Shown: positions 1-7,337, counted from the stretch's first letter. The stretch: DNA of 18,240 nucleotides from Deltaproteobacteria bacterium UBA2385 (GCA_002343455.1 DDSR01000131.1:14046-32285), one strand, 5' to 3'. The notes: generated from the sequence alone by a model not told the origin. Numbers and translations: made by a program.

Positions 1-468
1 CTTGCCCGAGGCGACCGCGACGATGCGGGCCACGCCGGGGATGTCCTTCTTGGTGATCGGGCCCCCGTGGGCCTGCATGCCGCCGCCCTCCATCCCGCGG
101 ACGGGGGGCGCCTTGGGGGTCTTGGGGGTGCCGTGGCTGTGCGAGTGCCCGTGGTCGTGGCTGTGCCCGTGATCGGGAGCCTTGGCCGGCACGGCGTTCA
201 TGGAGGGCCTCACCTGGCAGCGCACCTCGCCCTTCCAGCCCAGCCCCTCGATGTTGCGCAGCAGGGACTCCCGCATCCGGGCCAGGTCCTCGGCGCCATG
301 GCCGGGCGAGGCCGCCAGGGTGAAGGTGAGTGTCTCGCCGACGATACGGGCGCCCTGGATCATGCCGGCCAGCCACAGGCTGCGGCCCGAGAGGGGGTCG
401 CGGACGCGGGTGGCGGCGGGCTCAAGGATGGCGTGGGCCTGGCCTTCGGTGGGCTGCGCTTCGGACAT
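1..468 (-). CDS. mrp: Mrp/ApbC-type iron-sulfur cluster carrier ATPase, 5' part only
   Basis: Partial gene: 156 codons from ATG at 468-466, running off base 1. Residues 10-90 resemble a DUF59/MIP18-like domain (VRDPLSGRSL near 22-31, then alternating strands). A His-rich linker follows (seven His at alternate positions 100-112), then GPITKKDIPGVARIVAVASGK, which reaches the first residues of the deviant Walker A loop (SGKGGVGKS in the family) exactly at the window edge. Mrp proteins bind and transfer Fe-S clusters in the cytoplasm as ATPase dimers. The CP motif often found in the DUF59 domain is replaced by ASPGHG. GGAG at 477-480 lies 8 bases before ATG, separated by a run of eight C on the coding strand. 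It is the last visible gene of the moeA-mobA cluster. Another SIMIBI-class ATPase is possible, but the DUF59 plus VAVASGK order favours Mrp. Confidence 0.85.
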   Translation of the reverse strand, partial: MSEAQPTEGQAHAILEPAATRVRDPLSGRSLWLAGMIQGARIVGETLTFTLAASPGHGAEDLARMRESLLRNIEGLGWKGEVRCQVRPSMNAVPAKAPDHGHSHDHGHSHSHGTPKTPKAPPVRGMEGGGMQAHGGPITKKDIPGVARIVAVASGK

Positions 469-520
469 GGGGGGGGCTCCGCGGGGATGGGGACCGGGGA
501 GCTAACGCAGTCCTGGGCTT

Positions 521-1531
521 CTACCGCTGGGACCATCGCAGCAGGAGGCTGGCCAGGACCTGGCCGGGGCTGCCCTCGTCGCGCTCCTTGCGCCCGTCCC
601 AGGACCAGACCTTGGCCTCGCGCCGCACGTAGACGGCGCTGCCGTCGAGGGCGAAGAGGGTGCCGAAGCCAGGGAGGGGGGCGCCGGTGCGCTCGACCGC
701 GGGGCCGTCGGGATCGCGGTCGGTGCCGGGCAGCAGGCCGCCGTCGCCGTCGACGCAGGTCCCGACCCGGCGAGGGTGCCGATGCAGGGCGACGATCTCG
801 GGCCAGGGCTCGCCCTCGCCGACCAGCAGCACCTTGGAGCCCGGGCGCATCAGGTCGGGGAAGCCGAAGGCGCCGTAGGCGCGCCCGTCGGGGAGCAGGA
901 CGCGGCCGCGCTCGCCGGCGGACTCGAGCACGTTGCGGGCGGGGGCGAGGCGCTCGAAGGCCTCGGGCAGGGGGGGGAAGCGGTCCCGGTCCAGGCTGCC
1001 GCCCAGGGCCAGCAGGGCCGCCTCCCAGCCGCTGCCCCCCGGAGGAGGACGGGCCGGGGCCGCCTCGCCGGGGATCTCGCTCACGACGGCGCGAGAGCCG
1101 GGAGCGAGGGGCTCCTGCCGGCCTTCGGCGGACGGGGGGAGGAGCAGCGGCAGCAGCGGAGGCAGCACGGCGCTGAGCGCGAGGCTGGCATGGTCGGGAG
1201 AGGCGTTGGCGAGCAGCCCGTCGCCGCAGCGGCCGAGCTCCAGCGTCGCGAGGCAACCGGCGGGTCCGTCACGCTCTGTCGCGAGTCGCCGCAGCCACTC
1301 GGCCGGGCCGGGCAGCGGCGCCTCGATGGCCTCGATCAGCGGCGCGCCGGGGGCTCCGACGAACAAGCTGAGCCCGGGGAAGGAGTGCGCCAGGAGCAGC
1401 TCGTGGGCCAGGTCGTCGGGGGCGAGGGCCACGCAGCGGTGCAGGTGCAGGCCCGCGGCGACGGCCACCGCGGCGAGCTCTTCGGCGGGCGGCGCGGGGC
1501 TGAGGACGAGGATCTGGGTGGAGGTCGACAT
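521..1531 (-). CDS. Uncharacterised 336-aa protein
   Basis: I do not recognise this protein. It starts with MSTSTQILVLSPAPPAEELA, compatible with a beta-strand then a helix. Residues 119-133 are a Leu/Pro-rich stretch, but there is no convincing signal peptide or membrane helix. Residues 135-175 are rich in Pro, Gly and Ala and look like a linker. A second half (about 185-336) holds short strands with many Gly/Asp turns (LLPDGRAYGAFGFPDL, FALDGSAVYVRREAKVWSWDG) and ends with a helix. The C-terminal half weakly recalls SMI1/KNR4-like (SUKH) folds, which is only a guess. GGGAG lies 5 bases before the ATG at 1531-1529. It follows mobA by 37 bases and precedes mrp by 52 bases, so it is probably co-transcribed with them. 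The coding frame has normal local codon bias, with G or C in most third positions. Confidence 0.75.
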   Translation of the reverse strand: MSTSTQILVLSPAPPAEELAAVAVAAGLHLHRCVALAPDDLAHELLLAHSFPGLSLFVGAPGAPLIEAIEAPLPGPAEWLRRLATERDGPAGCLATLELGRCGDGLLANASPDHASLALSAVLPPLLPLLLPPSAEGRQEPLAPGSRAVVSEIPGEAAPARPPPGGSGWEAALLALGGSLDRDRFPPLPEAFERLAPARNVLESAGERGRVLLPDGRAYGAFGFPDLMRPGSKVLLVGEGEPWPEIVALHRHPRRVGTCVDGDGGLLPGTDRDPDGPAVERTGAPLPGFGTLFALDGSAVYVRREAKVWSWDGRKERDEGSPGQVLASLLLRWSQR

Positions 1532-1568
1532 CGGGGCTCCCGAGGGGGGGAGGGGGAGTATAGCGGCC

Positions 1569-2105
1569 TCAGGAGGCCGGGATGTCCTCGGGGCGGTTGA
1601 CGTTGCGGAGGCTGTCGGGCTCGACCTCGACGCGGGGCAGGTGGGCGAGGGCGGCGTACACCGAGAGGCCCGCTCGGGCGGCCCGCTCCAGCTCGTCGGC
1701 CAGCTCGACCGACAGCAGGGCCAGCAGGGGCTGCTGCTGATCCCCCGCGCGTGCGCAGCAGGGACCGCCGCTGGCGAGCAGCCGGGCGACGCTCTCCTTG
1801 GACAGCCAGGCCAGATCGCAGGGGCTGAAGAAGGCGCAGCGGTGCCCCGACGAGGCCGCGTGGCGCAGGCCGCTGACGAGGCCGTGCAGGGGGTGGTGGT
1901 CGGCCTCGACCTCGTGCAGGAAGGGGAGGCCCAGCGAGGCCTGCTGGGGGTCCTTGCCCACCAGGGTCACCGGCTCGACGCCTCCCTCGCGCAGCGCCCG
2001 GGCCACCCGCAGCGCCATCGGCTCGCCCTCCACCTCGACCCGGGCCTTGTCCCGGCCCATCCTCGACGAGCGGCCCCCGCTGAGCAGGTAGCCCGGCGGC
2101 CTCAC
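1569..2105 (-). CDS. mobA: Molybdenum cofactor guanylyltransferase MobA
   Basis: A 178-aa protein of the size usual for MobA, which transfers GMP from GTP to molybdopterin to make the guanine dinucleotide form of the cofactor in the cytoplasm. The N-terminus carries the nucleotidyltransferase loop GGRSSRMGRDKA (residues 10-21). SPCDLAWLS near the middle matches the family's metal-binding PCD region, and NVNRPEDI near the end matches the NxNTPEDL motif. The usual GPLAGI segment reads HPLHGL here. The start is GTG at 2105-2103, overlapping the moeA stop by four bases (GTGA). There is no clear Shine-Dalgarno sequence, so translation is probably coupled to moeA. A MobA-like cytidylyl- or adenylyltransferase (MocA type) is the main alternative, but the moeA neighbour fits either. 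Confidence 0.88.
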   Translation of the reverse strand: MRPPGYLLSGGRSSRMGRDKARVEVEGEPMALRVARALREGGVEPVTLVGKDPQQASLGLPFLHEVEADHHPLHGLVSGLRHAASSGHRCAFFSPCDLAWLSKESVARLLASGGPCCARAGDQQQPLLALLSVELADELERAARAGLSVYAALAHLPRVEVEPDSLRNVNRPEDIPAS

Positions 2106-3358
2106 CCGGCGCGCCAGGGGGTGGGGTCCGCCTCGCGGGCGGTGAAGGACCAGTCGAAGACCTGGGTGGGGAGCCGCTCGCCGGGGGCGAAGCCCTGGCT
2201 CTCGACGCCGAGGAGGGCGAGGCCGTGAGCCCAGGCCATGCTGCTGCCCTGGCCAGAGCCCTGGTCGCCGGTGGTGCGTCCCTCGACGCTGCCGTCCTCG
2301 GCGAGGCGCAGCGCGAGGCGGACCAGCTCGGCGCGCCCGGGGTTCTTGTGGAAGCCATCGAGGACGCGGACCTGCACCACGGGCAGGTAGGGGCGCGGAT
2401 CACCCAGGGCCCGCCGCAGCACCGGTCGGACGAACTGGAGGAAGTTGACCTGGCAGCTGACCGGGTTGCCCGGCAGGCCGAAGATCGGCACGGCGCCGAT
2501 GTGCCCGAAGGCCAGGGGCTTGCCGGGCTTCATGCGCACCTTCCAGAAGTCCAGCCCGACGCCCAGCGAGGCGAAGGCCTCCTTGACGAAGTCGAAGTCG
2601 CCGACGCTGACCCCGCCGGTGCTGATCAGCAGATCGGGCTGGACGGAGAGGGCGCGGCCGAAGGCGTCGACGGTCCCGGCCAGCGTGTCGGGGGCGACGC
2701 CGCAGTCGATCGCCAGCCCGCCGGCCTGCTCGATCCAGCCGCAGAGGGCGAGGCTGTTGCTGCCGTGGATCTGCCCGGGTCCAAGGGGCGAGCCGGGGGC
2801 GACCAGCTCGTCGCCGGTGCCGATGACCGCCACCCGGGGCCGCGCCCAGACGGGGACCCGGTCGATGCCCGCGCCGGCCAGCAGGCCGACGGCCCCGGGT
2901 CCGAGCAGGCTGCCGACCGAGAGCAGGCGCTCGCCAGGGCGTCGCTCGCTGCCGGCGCGGCGGATGTGCTGGCCGGGCGCGGCCGGACCGCGGACCCGGA
3001 CCTGTTCGGGCGTGCCCGGCAGGAGCTCGGTGTCTTCGCGCATCACCACGGCGTCGGCGCCCGGGGGCAGGGGAGCGCCGGTCATGATGCGGGAGCAGGT
3101 CCCCGGCAGGACTTCGAGCCGCCCGACGCCGCCGGCCTGGATGGTCTCGAGCACCCGCAGCACGACCTCACCGGAGGCGTCCAGCGCCCGCAGGGCGAAG
3201 CCGTCCATCGCGCTGTTGTCCCAGGGCGGCAGCGAGCCCGGGCAGTCCAGGTCCCGGGCCAGCACCCGGCCCAGGGCGGCCTCGATCCCGACCTCTTCCA
3301 GCCGAGGGGCGGGGCTGACCGCCTCGCAGCGGGCGCGGGCCTCCTCGACCGAGAGCAT
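2102..3358 (-). CDS. moeA: Molybdopterin molybdenumtransferase MoeA
   Basis: A 418-aa full-length MoeA, the enzyme that inserts molybdate into adenylated molybdopterin. The family motifs appear in order: PPWDNSAMDGFALR (about 44-57), TGAPLPPGADAVV (about 92-104), the MoCF_biosynth core VAVIGTGDEL, SNSLAL, LLISTGGVSVGDFDFVK, then MKPGKPLAFG and GLPGNPVSCQ near the substrate pocket. A C-terminal beta domain (MoeA_C type) follows. The ATG at 3358-3356 lies two bases after the stop of the upstream LysM gene, and its own stop overlaps the mobA GTG, so three genes are tightly coupled. Pairing with mobA supports a role in making guanylated cofactor for bacterial molybdoenzymes. Confidence 0.96.
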   Translation of the reverse strand: MLSVEEARARCEAVSPAPRLEEVGIEAALGRVLARDLDCPGSLPPWDNSAMDGFALRALDASGEVVLRVLETIQAGGVGRLEVLPGTCSRIMTGAPLPPGADAVVMREDTELLPGTPEQVRVRGPAAPGQHIRRAGSERRPGERLLSVGSLLGPGAVGLLAGAGIDRVPVWARPRVAVIGTGDELVAPGSPLGPGQIHGSNSLALCGWIEQAGGLAIDCGVAPDTLAGTVDAFGRALSVQPDLLISTGGVSVGDFDFVKEAFASLGVGLDFWKVRMKPGKPLAFGHIGAVPIFGLPGNPVSCQVNFLQFVRPVLRRALGDPRPYLPVVQVRVLDGFHKNPGRAELVRLALRLAEDGSVEGRTTGDQGSGQGSSMAWAHGLALLGVESQGFAPGERLPTQVFDWSFTAREADPTPWRAG

Positions 3359-3360
3359 GC

Positions 3361-5166
3361 TCAGCCTCGGACCTTGAGCTTCTGCCCCACTTCGATGTGG
3401 CTGCCCTTGATGCCGTTGAGCCGCTTGAGCTGCTCCAGGCTGAGGCCGTAGCGGGCGGCGACGGCCGAGAGGGTGTCGCCCTTGCGCACGACGTGGACCC
3501 TGGGGGCGCTGCTGCTCTTTGTCGAGCTGCTGCTGCTGCTGCTGCTCTTGGCCTGCACCTTCAGCGACTGCCCGACCATGACGTGGTTGGCGTTGCGCAG
3601 GCCGTTCCAGCTCTGCAGATCGGCGGCGCTGACGCCGTACCGGGCGGCGATGCCCGAGAGGGTCTCGCCCTTGCGCACGACATGGCTGATGGTCTGGGTG
3701 CGGGCGGTGGCGGCCGGGGCGCTCTTGGCCTTGGGGGCCGCTTCGGGCGCCGAGCTGCTGGCCTTGCTGCTGGCGCCCCCTCCCGCCGTCGAGGTCAGGG
3801 CCTGCGGCAGCGCCGCCGTCTTGCTGGGGATGACGAGGTTCATCCCGGGGTAGATCTTGTTGGCGTTGGCGATGCGGTTGGTCGTCTGCAGCTCGGACAT
3901 CGAGATGCCGTAGCGGCCGGCGATCGTCGACAGGGTCTCGCCCTTGCGCACCGTGTGGTGGGCGAAGCTGCGACGCTCTTCGGCGGGCACCTGCTCAAGC
4001 CGGGCCAGGAAGCTGTCCTTGCCGCCGGCTGGCACGTAGACCAGCTGCTTGTCGGGGGTCGGCGGCAGGGCCCAGCGGCGCAGGTGCGGGTTGAGGCGCT
4101 GGAACTCTTCGTTGCTGATGCCCGCGCTGCGCGCCAGGATGTCCAGCCCCATGCCGGGACCGACCTCGACCGGCTCGATCCGATCGGGCTCCTGGTACTC
4201 GATGTCGGTGAAGCCGTAGCGCTCGGGGTGCTTGCCGATGATCGCCGCCGCCAGCAGCTTGGGGACGTAGTTGTCCGTCTCGGGCCGGAAGGAGCCCTTG
4301 TTCACCATCGTCCAGAAGTCGATCTTGCCGTAGGTCTTCTGGGCCCGGTTGATGCGCCCGGGGCCGGCGTTGTAGGCCGCCCAGGCCAGGTACCAGTCGC
4401 CGTACTGCGCGTACAGATCGCTGAGCAGGCGGATGGCCGCGTCGGTGGCCATCTCGGGATCGCGGCGCTCGTCCACCCACTGGTCGATGCGCAGATCGTA
4501 CATCTTGCCGGTGCTGGCGATGAACTGCCAGAGCCCCGCGGCGGCAGCCGAGCTGTAGGCGTGCGGGTTGTAGCCGCTCTCGATCATGGAGAGGTAGACG
4601 AGGTCCTCGGGCATCCCCGCGGCCCGCAGCTTCTCCTTCATCATCGGCTGGTACTTGGTCGATCGCCCCAGGTAGCGCGCGTAGTGCTTGCGGCCGCTGC
4701 CGGTGAAGTACTCCATCCACTTGATCACGGCGTCGTTGACCACCAGCGGGATGTCGAACTCGGCGGGGTCGATCGAGCTCAGGTAGAGCGGATCGTTGTC
4801 CAGGGTGCCCTTGGGGTCGACGTAGAAGGGGACCGGGCTCTGGTAGCGGGTCGCCTGCGAGAGGATGGAGCGCTCGGAGTCGCGGCTCTTCTCCAGCTCC
4901 TCGCTGGCCTCGATGGCCTCGGTGTCGACGGGGACGAGGGCCGGATCGGGCTCGGCGGCCGGGGCCTCCTCCCCGCTGTCGGCGGCCTCGATCCAGTCCC
5001 AGATCGAGCCCTCCTTCTCGGCAGTGCTCCCGGCGACGGGAGGCGCGGCATGCTCTCCCTCGGCGCCGGCCTGGATGGCGGCCTTCCGGTCACGACGACC
5101 GGCCTCGGCAGGCGAGGAGCCGAGCAAGAGAGCGAGGGGGAGGCCGAGCAGTGCGAGGCGGAGCAT
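3361..5166 (-). CDS. mltD: Membrane-bound lytic murein transglycosylase D-like, SLT domain plus three LysM repeats
   Basis: A 601-aa exported protein. The start is ATG at 5166-5164 because it gives a clean signal peptide (MLRLALLGLPLALLLGSSPA, cleavage after AEA near residue 22). The open frame continues upstream without meaning. Residues 30-110 are an acidic linker. The SLT catalytic domain spans about 175-290: catalytic Glu196 in SMIESGYNP, then GLWQFIAST and WYLAWAAYNAGPGRI. LysM repeats lie at about 403-447, 494-537 and 557-600, each starting HxVRKGETLS or similar, separated by Ser/Ala-rich linkers. It cleaves the glycan backbone of peptidoglycan in the periplasm and anchors by LysM. There is no lipobox Cys, so it is not an obvious lipoprotein like E. 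coli MltD. It heads the moeA-mobA cluster, an unexpected partner. Confidence 0.93.
   Translation of the reverse strand: MLRLALLGLPLALLLGSSPAEAGRRDRKAAIQAGAEGEHAAPPVAGSTAEKEGSIWDWIEAADSGEEAPAAEPDPALVPVDTEAIEASEELEKSRDSERSILSQATRYQSPVPFYVDPKGTLDNDPLYLSSIDPAEFDIPLVVNDAVIKWMEYFTGSGRKHYARYLGRSTKYQPMMKEKLRAAGMPEDLVYLSMIESGYNPHAYSSAAAAGLWQFIASTGKMYDLRIDQWVDERRDPEMATDAAIRLLSDLYAQYGDWYLAWAAYNAGPGRINRAQKTYGKIDFWTMVNKGSFRPETDNYVPKLLAAAIIGKHPERYGFTDIEYQEPDRIEPVEVGPGMGLDILARSAGISNEEFQRLNPHLRRWALPPTPDKQLVYVPAGGKDSFLARLEQVPAEERRSFAHHTVRKGETLSTIAGRYGISMSELQTTNRIANANKIYPGMNLVIPSKTAALPQALTSTAGGGASSKASSSAPEAAPKAKSAPAATARTQTISHVVRKGETLSGIAARYGVSAADLQSWNGLRNANHVMVGQSLKVQAKSSSSSSSSTKSSSAPRVHVVRKGDTLSAVAARYGLSLEQLKRLNGIKGSHIEVGQKLKVRG
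3526..3546 (-). repeat. (AGC)7 trinucleotide repeat in the LysM gene
   Basis: Seven perfect AGC codons on the coding strand, followed by TCG, give eight serines at about residues 541-548, in the linker between LysM repeats 2 and 3. A change in copy number would keep the reading frame and only alter linker length. Confidence 0.9.
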
Positions 5167-5276
5167 GAGGGTTCCGGGAGCACGAGGACGAGGAGAGGCG
5201 AGGGGAGCCGCCCGGGGGAGAGGGGTCTTGACCGAGCAAGTGTAACCCAAGGCTTTGCCTGAACACAACGATGCGC
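5167..5276 (-). promoter_or_regulatory. Leader of the LysM-moeA-mobA cluster with a weak promoter candidate
   Basis: This 110-base gap separates thiE from the LysM gene and is the only gap of that size in the left half. On the minus strand TTGTGT (5268-5263) and TACACT (5244-5239) are 18 bases apart, a poor but possible sigma70-like pair (3/6 and 4/6 matches). A short AGGC-AAA-GCCT inverted repeat sits in between, with a 4-base stem and no T tract, so I do not call a terminator. The following 70 bases are purine/pyrimidine-biased leader. No strong Shine-Dalgarno sequence precedes the ATG. Confidence 0.3.
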
Positions 5277-5921
5277 TCATCGAAATCGCCGCACGGCGTC
5301 GCGGAGGCCGCCCGGGGAGGCGCGGCCATGCCGCAGCAGGTCCGAGATGACCGCCCAGCCCCGCGCGCCTCGCGCCCGCACCGAGGAGAGGCGGGCCTCG
5401 GTGATGCCGCCGATGGCGACGACGGGGCAGCGGCTGCGGTGAACGGCTTCGGCCAGCAGCTCCAGGCCGACCACCGCGTCGGCGTCGGCCTTGGTCCCGG
5501 TCGGGAAGACCGGTCCGAAGCCGATGTAGTCGGCGCCTTCCTGGTTCGCGGCCTCGACCTGCGCCAGGGTGTGGGTCGACCGGCCGATCAGGGCTGCGGG
5601 GCCCAGGAGCGCCCGGGCCTCTGCCAGCGGGCCGTCGTCTTGCCCCAGGTGCAGCCCGTGGGCCCCGCTCCGCCGGGCCGCCTCCAGGTCGTCGTTGACG
5701 ATCAGCAGGGGCTCGTGCGCCCACGCGAGCCGCTGCTCCCGGGCGAGCCCGAGCAGCTCCGTTGCGGCGGCGAGGCGCTCGGCGGCCGGCCAGCCCTTGC
5801 AGCGCAGCTGGACCACCGGGCAACCTCCGGCGTAGAGCGCGCCGCCCAAGACCACCGGGTCCCCGAAGGCGGCGTCGGCGATGCCGTACAAGCCGGGGGG
5901 CAGCGCCCCAGGGGTGCTCAT
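5277..5921 (-). CDS. thiE: Thiamine-phosphate synthase ThiE
   Basis: A 214-aa TIM-barrel enzyme that joins the thiazole phosphate and HMP pyrophosphate halves to give thiamine phosphate. Motifs in order: VVQLRCK (36-42), VNDDLEAA (75-82, where most family members have NDR), GLHLGQDD (89-96), GRSTHT (113-118), YIGFGPVFPTGTK (132-144) and VAIGGIT (168-174). The ATG at 5921-5919 overlaps the pabB stop by four bases (ATGA), and the protein begins at the normal place (GLYGIAD strand at residue 10). The open frame extends further upstream inside pabB and is not used. Asp in place of Arg in the NDR segment deserves a note but does not outweigh the rest. TenI, a non-synthase relative, is the alternative, but the complete GPVFPTGTK phosphate loop favours ThiE. 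Confidence 0.9.
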   Translation of the reverse strand: MSTPGALPPGLYGIADAAFGDPVVLGGALYAGGCPVVQLRCKGWPAAERLAAATELLGLAREQRLAWAHEPLLIVNDDLEAARRSGAHGLHLGQDDGPLAEARALLGPAALIGRSTHTLAQVEAANQEGADYIGFGPVFPTGTKADADAVVGLELLAEAVHRSRCPVVAIGGITEARLSSVRARGARGWAVISDLLRHGRASPGGLRDAVRRFR

Positions 5922-7276
5922 CCGGCGAACACGTGGCGGGCCAGCATCCGGGCCTTGGCCAGGGTCTCCTGCCACTCCGCCACCGGCGAGGAGTCGGCGA
6001 CGATGCCCGCGCCGACATGCATCCGGGCTTCTCCGTCGGCGATGGTTGCGGTCCGGATGGCCACGTTGCTCCACAGCTCCCCGTCGTCCCCGAGCAACAC
6101 CACGCTGCCGGTGTAGATTCCGCGGGGCCCCTCTTCCAGCTCGTGGATCAGCCGCATGGCCTCGACCTTGGGGGCGCCGGTGACGCTGCCCGGCGGGAAG
6201 GTCGCGGCGATCGCATCCCAGGCGTCCAGCCCGGGCCGCAGCCGCGCCGCCACACCCTGCTCGGCGTGCCAGAGGTCGCCGCAGACCCGGGCCCGGCGGT
6301 GGCCGTACTGGACGCCGCCGGCCACGGCGACCCGCCCCAGGTCGTTGCGCACGAGGTCGACGATCATGGTCAGCTCGGCGCGCTCCTTCTCGCTGGCCAG
6401 CAGGGCCGCCCGCGCCGCCGCGGGATCGGGCCCCAGCCGCGAGGCGGTGCCCTTGATCGGCAGGCTGTGGACGCTGATCTGCGCGCCCGGCGTCTGAGCG
6501 CGTCCACCCGCGCCCTGCGTCTGAGCGCGTCCCCCCGCGCCTTGCGCCCGGGCCCGCAGGCTCAGCTCAGGCGAGTTGCCCAGCACCCAGCGGGACCCCT
6601 GGCGGATCAGGACCCCCAGCTCGGCCGGGTTGGCGGAGCGCAGCGCCAGCCAGGCACCGACGGGGTCCGTCACCGCCGGTCCGCGCTGCTCCCAGGCCAG
6701 GTTCACCTGGTAGACCCAGCCCTGGCGGATGCGGTCCAGCGCGGTGGCGACCGCGTCCTGGTAGCGAGACGCCGCCTGCGGGGGGGGGAGGGGGGGAGCC
6801 GGGAGCGGGGTGAAGGCTGAGGACCGCGTCGCGAAGGGCGAGGCCTGCCCGGCCCGGGCGCGCAGCGTGCGCGCTTGCCTCAGGAAGCCCGGATCGCCCT
6901 GCACCCACCAGCGGTCGAGCGCCCGGTCCCAGGCGATGCTGCCCTCGCAGCGCCAGAGGAGCAGGTCGTCCAAGGGGCGGGCGCCGCGTGGTGCGGGCAT
7001 CCGCTCGAAGTTCGCCCCGGCCTCGTAGCCGAGCCAGCCGACCAGTCCTCCGGGCAGCGGCTGCCCGGTGCGCGGGCTCGCCCCCCCGGCGGCTCGGGCG
7101 CGGGCCAGCCAGTCCGAACCGTCGCCCCAGCTCCAGCGGATGGCCTCGCCGGCCGGCCAGGTAAGCACAGTCCAGCGTGGCCCCAGGTCCATACAGAAGA
7201 GGTCCCCCTGCTGAGCGGCGGCATGCAGCAAGCCGGCCAGCCCAGCCTCGGGGGAGGGGAACGGTTGTTGTTTCAT
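5918..7276 (-). CDS. pabB: Aminodeoxychorismate synthase component I (PabB)
   Basis: A 452-aa chorismate-binding enzyme that aminates chorismate to 4-amino-4-deoxychorismate for p-aminobenzoate and folate. The N-terminal domain (1-150) has GGLVGWLGYEAGANFERMP (76-94). A Pro-rich linker (158-168) leads to the chorismate-binding domain: VYQVNLAWEQ, LPIKGTASR (272-280), MIVDLVRNDLGR (304-315), GSVTGAPK (363-370), GIYTGSV and VGAGIVADSSPVAEWQET. Lys275 in PIKGT is the residue that marks PabB rather than TrpE, which has Ala there. No pabA amidotransferase or pabC is adjacent. Start is ATG at 7276-7274, with no Shine-Dalgarno sequence in front. A 9-residue tandem duplication (245-262) lies just before PIKGT. 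Confidence 0.9.
   Translation of the reverse strand: MKQQPFPSPEAGLAGLLHAAAQQGDLFCMDLGPRWTVLTWPAGEAIRWSWGDGSDWLARARAAGGASPRTGQPLPGGLVGWLGYEAGANFERMPAPRGARPLDDLLLWRCEGSIAWDRALDRWWVQGDPGFLRQARTLRARAGQASPFATRSSAFTPLPAPPLPPPQAASRYQDAVATALDRIRQGWVYQVNLAWEQRGPAVTDPVGAWLALRSANPAELGVLIRQGSRWVLGNSPELSLRARAQGAGGRAQTQGAGGRAQTPGAQISVHSLPIKGTASRLGPDPAAARAALLASEKERAELTMIVDLVRNDLGRVAVAGGVQYGHRRARVCGDLWHAEQGVAARLRPGLDAWDAIAATFPPGSVTGAPKVEAMRLIHELEEGPRGIYTGSVVLLGDDGELWSNVAIRTATIADGEARMHVGAGIVADSSPVAEWQETLAKARMLARHVFAG
6491..6544 (-). repeat. Two tandem 27-base units inside pabB
   Basis: 6491-6517 and 6518-6544 are direct tandem copies that differ at two bases (A/C at 6506/6533 and C/T at 6515/6542). They encode QGAGGRAQT twice (residues 245-253 and 254-262), so both base differences are silent. 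They sit between the SPEL strand and the PIKGT active-site strand, where PabB proteins usually have a short hairpin. Confidence 0.93.
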
Positions 7277-7337
7277 TTGCGGGACATGATATGCCGCCAG
7301 GTCGCCCTTTTCTCGCTGCAATTGGTCCGGAGCCCGT
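7277..7337. promoter_or_regulatory. 61-base divergent intergenic region between pabB and the pseudo-receiver gene
   Basis: This short stretch must hold the starts of two divergent transcripts unless promoters lie inside the genes. It is the most AT-rich stretch nearby. For pabB, TATCAT on the minus strand (7291-7286) matches the -10 consensus at 5 of 6 positions and ends nine bases before the ATG, which would give an almost leaderless mRNA. No good -35 is seen. For the plus-strand gene, GGAG (7329-7332) lies five bases before the ATG and is a plausible ribosome site. No convincing plus-strand promoter was found. Confidence 0.4.

Noticed and set aside
469..476. Run of eight C (minus strand) between ribosome site and mrp ATG as a phase-variation tract
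   Set aside because: Runs of G or C of this length are common in this GC-rich window and there is no independent sign of variation.
67..2228. Long open frames on the plus strand opposite the Mo-cofactor cluster
   Set aside because: They are antisense to genes with clear family motifs, are rich in Arg, Gly and Ala as expected of GC-rich shadow frames, and match no family.
5249..5259. AGGC-AAA-GCCT inverted repeat after thiE as a terminator
   Set aside because: The stem is only four pairs and no T tract follows.
5167..6018. Upstream extension of the LysM protein to 885 residues
   Set aside because: The extension is antisense-like Arg/Pro/Gly sequence overlapping thiE. The ATG at 5166 gives a proper signal peptide.
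6773..6800. G-rich tract as a regulatory G-quadruplex
   Set aside because: It encodes the Pro-rich linker of PabB (APPLPPP) in frame, and codon use alone explains the tract.
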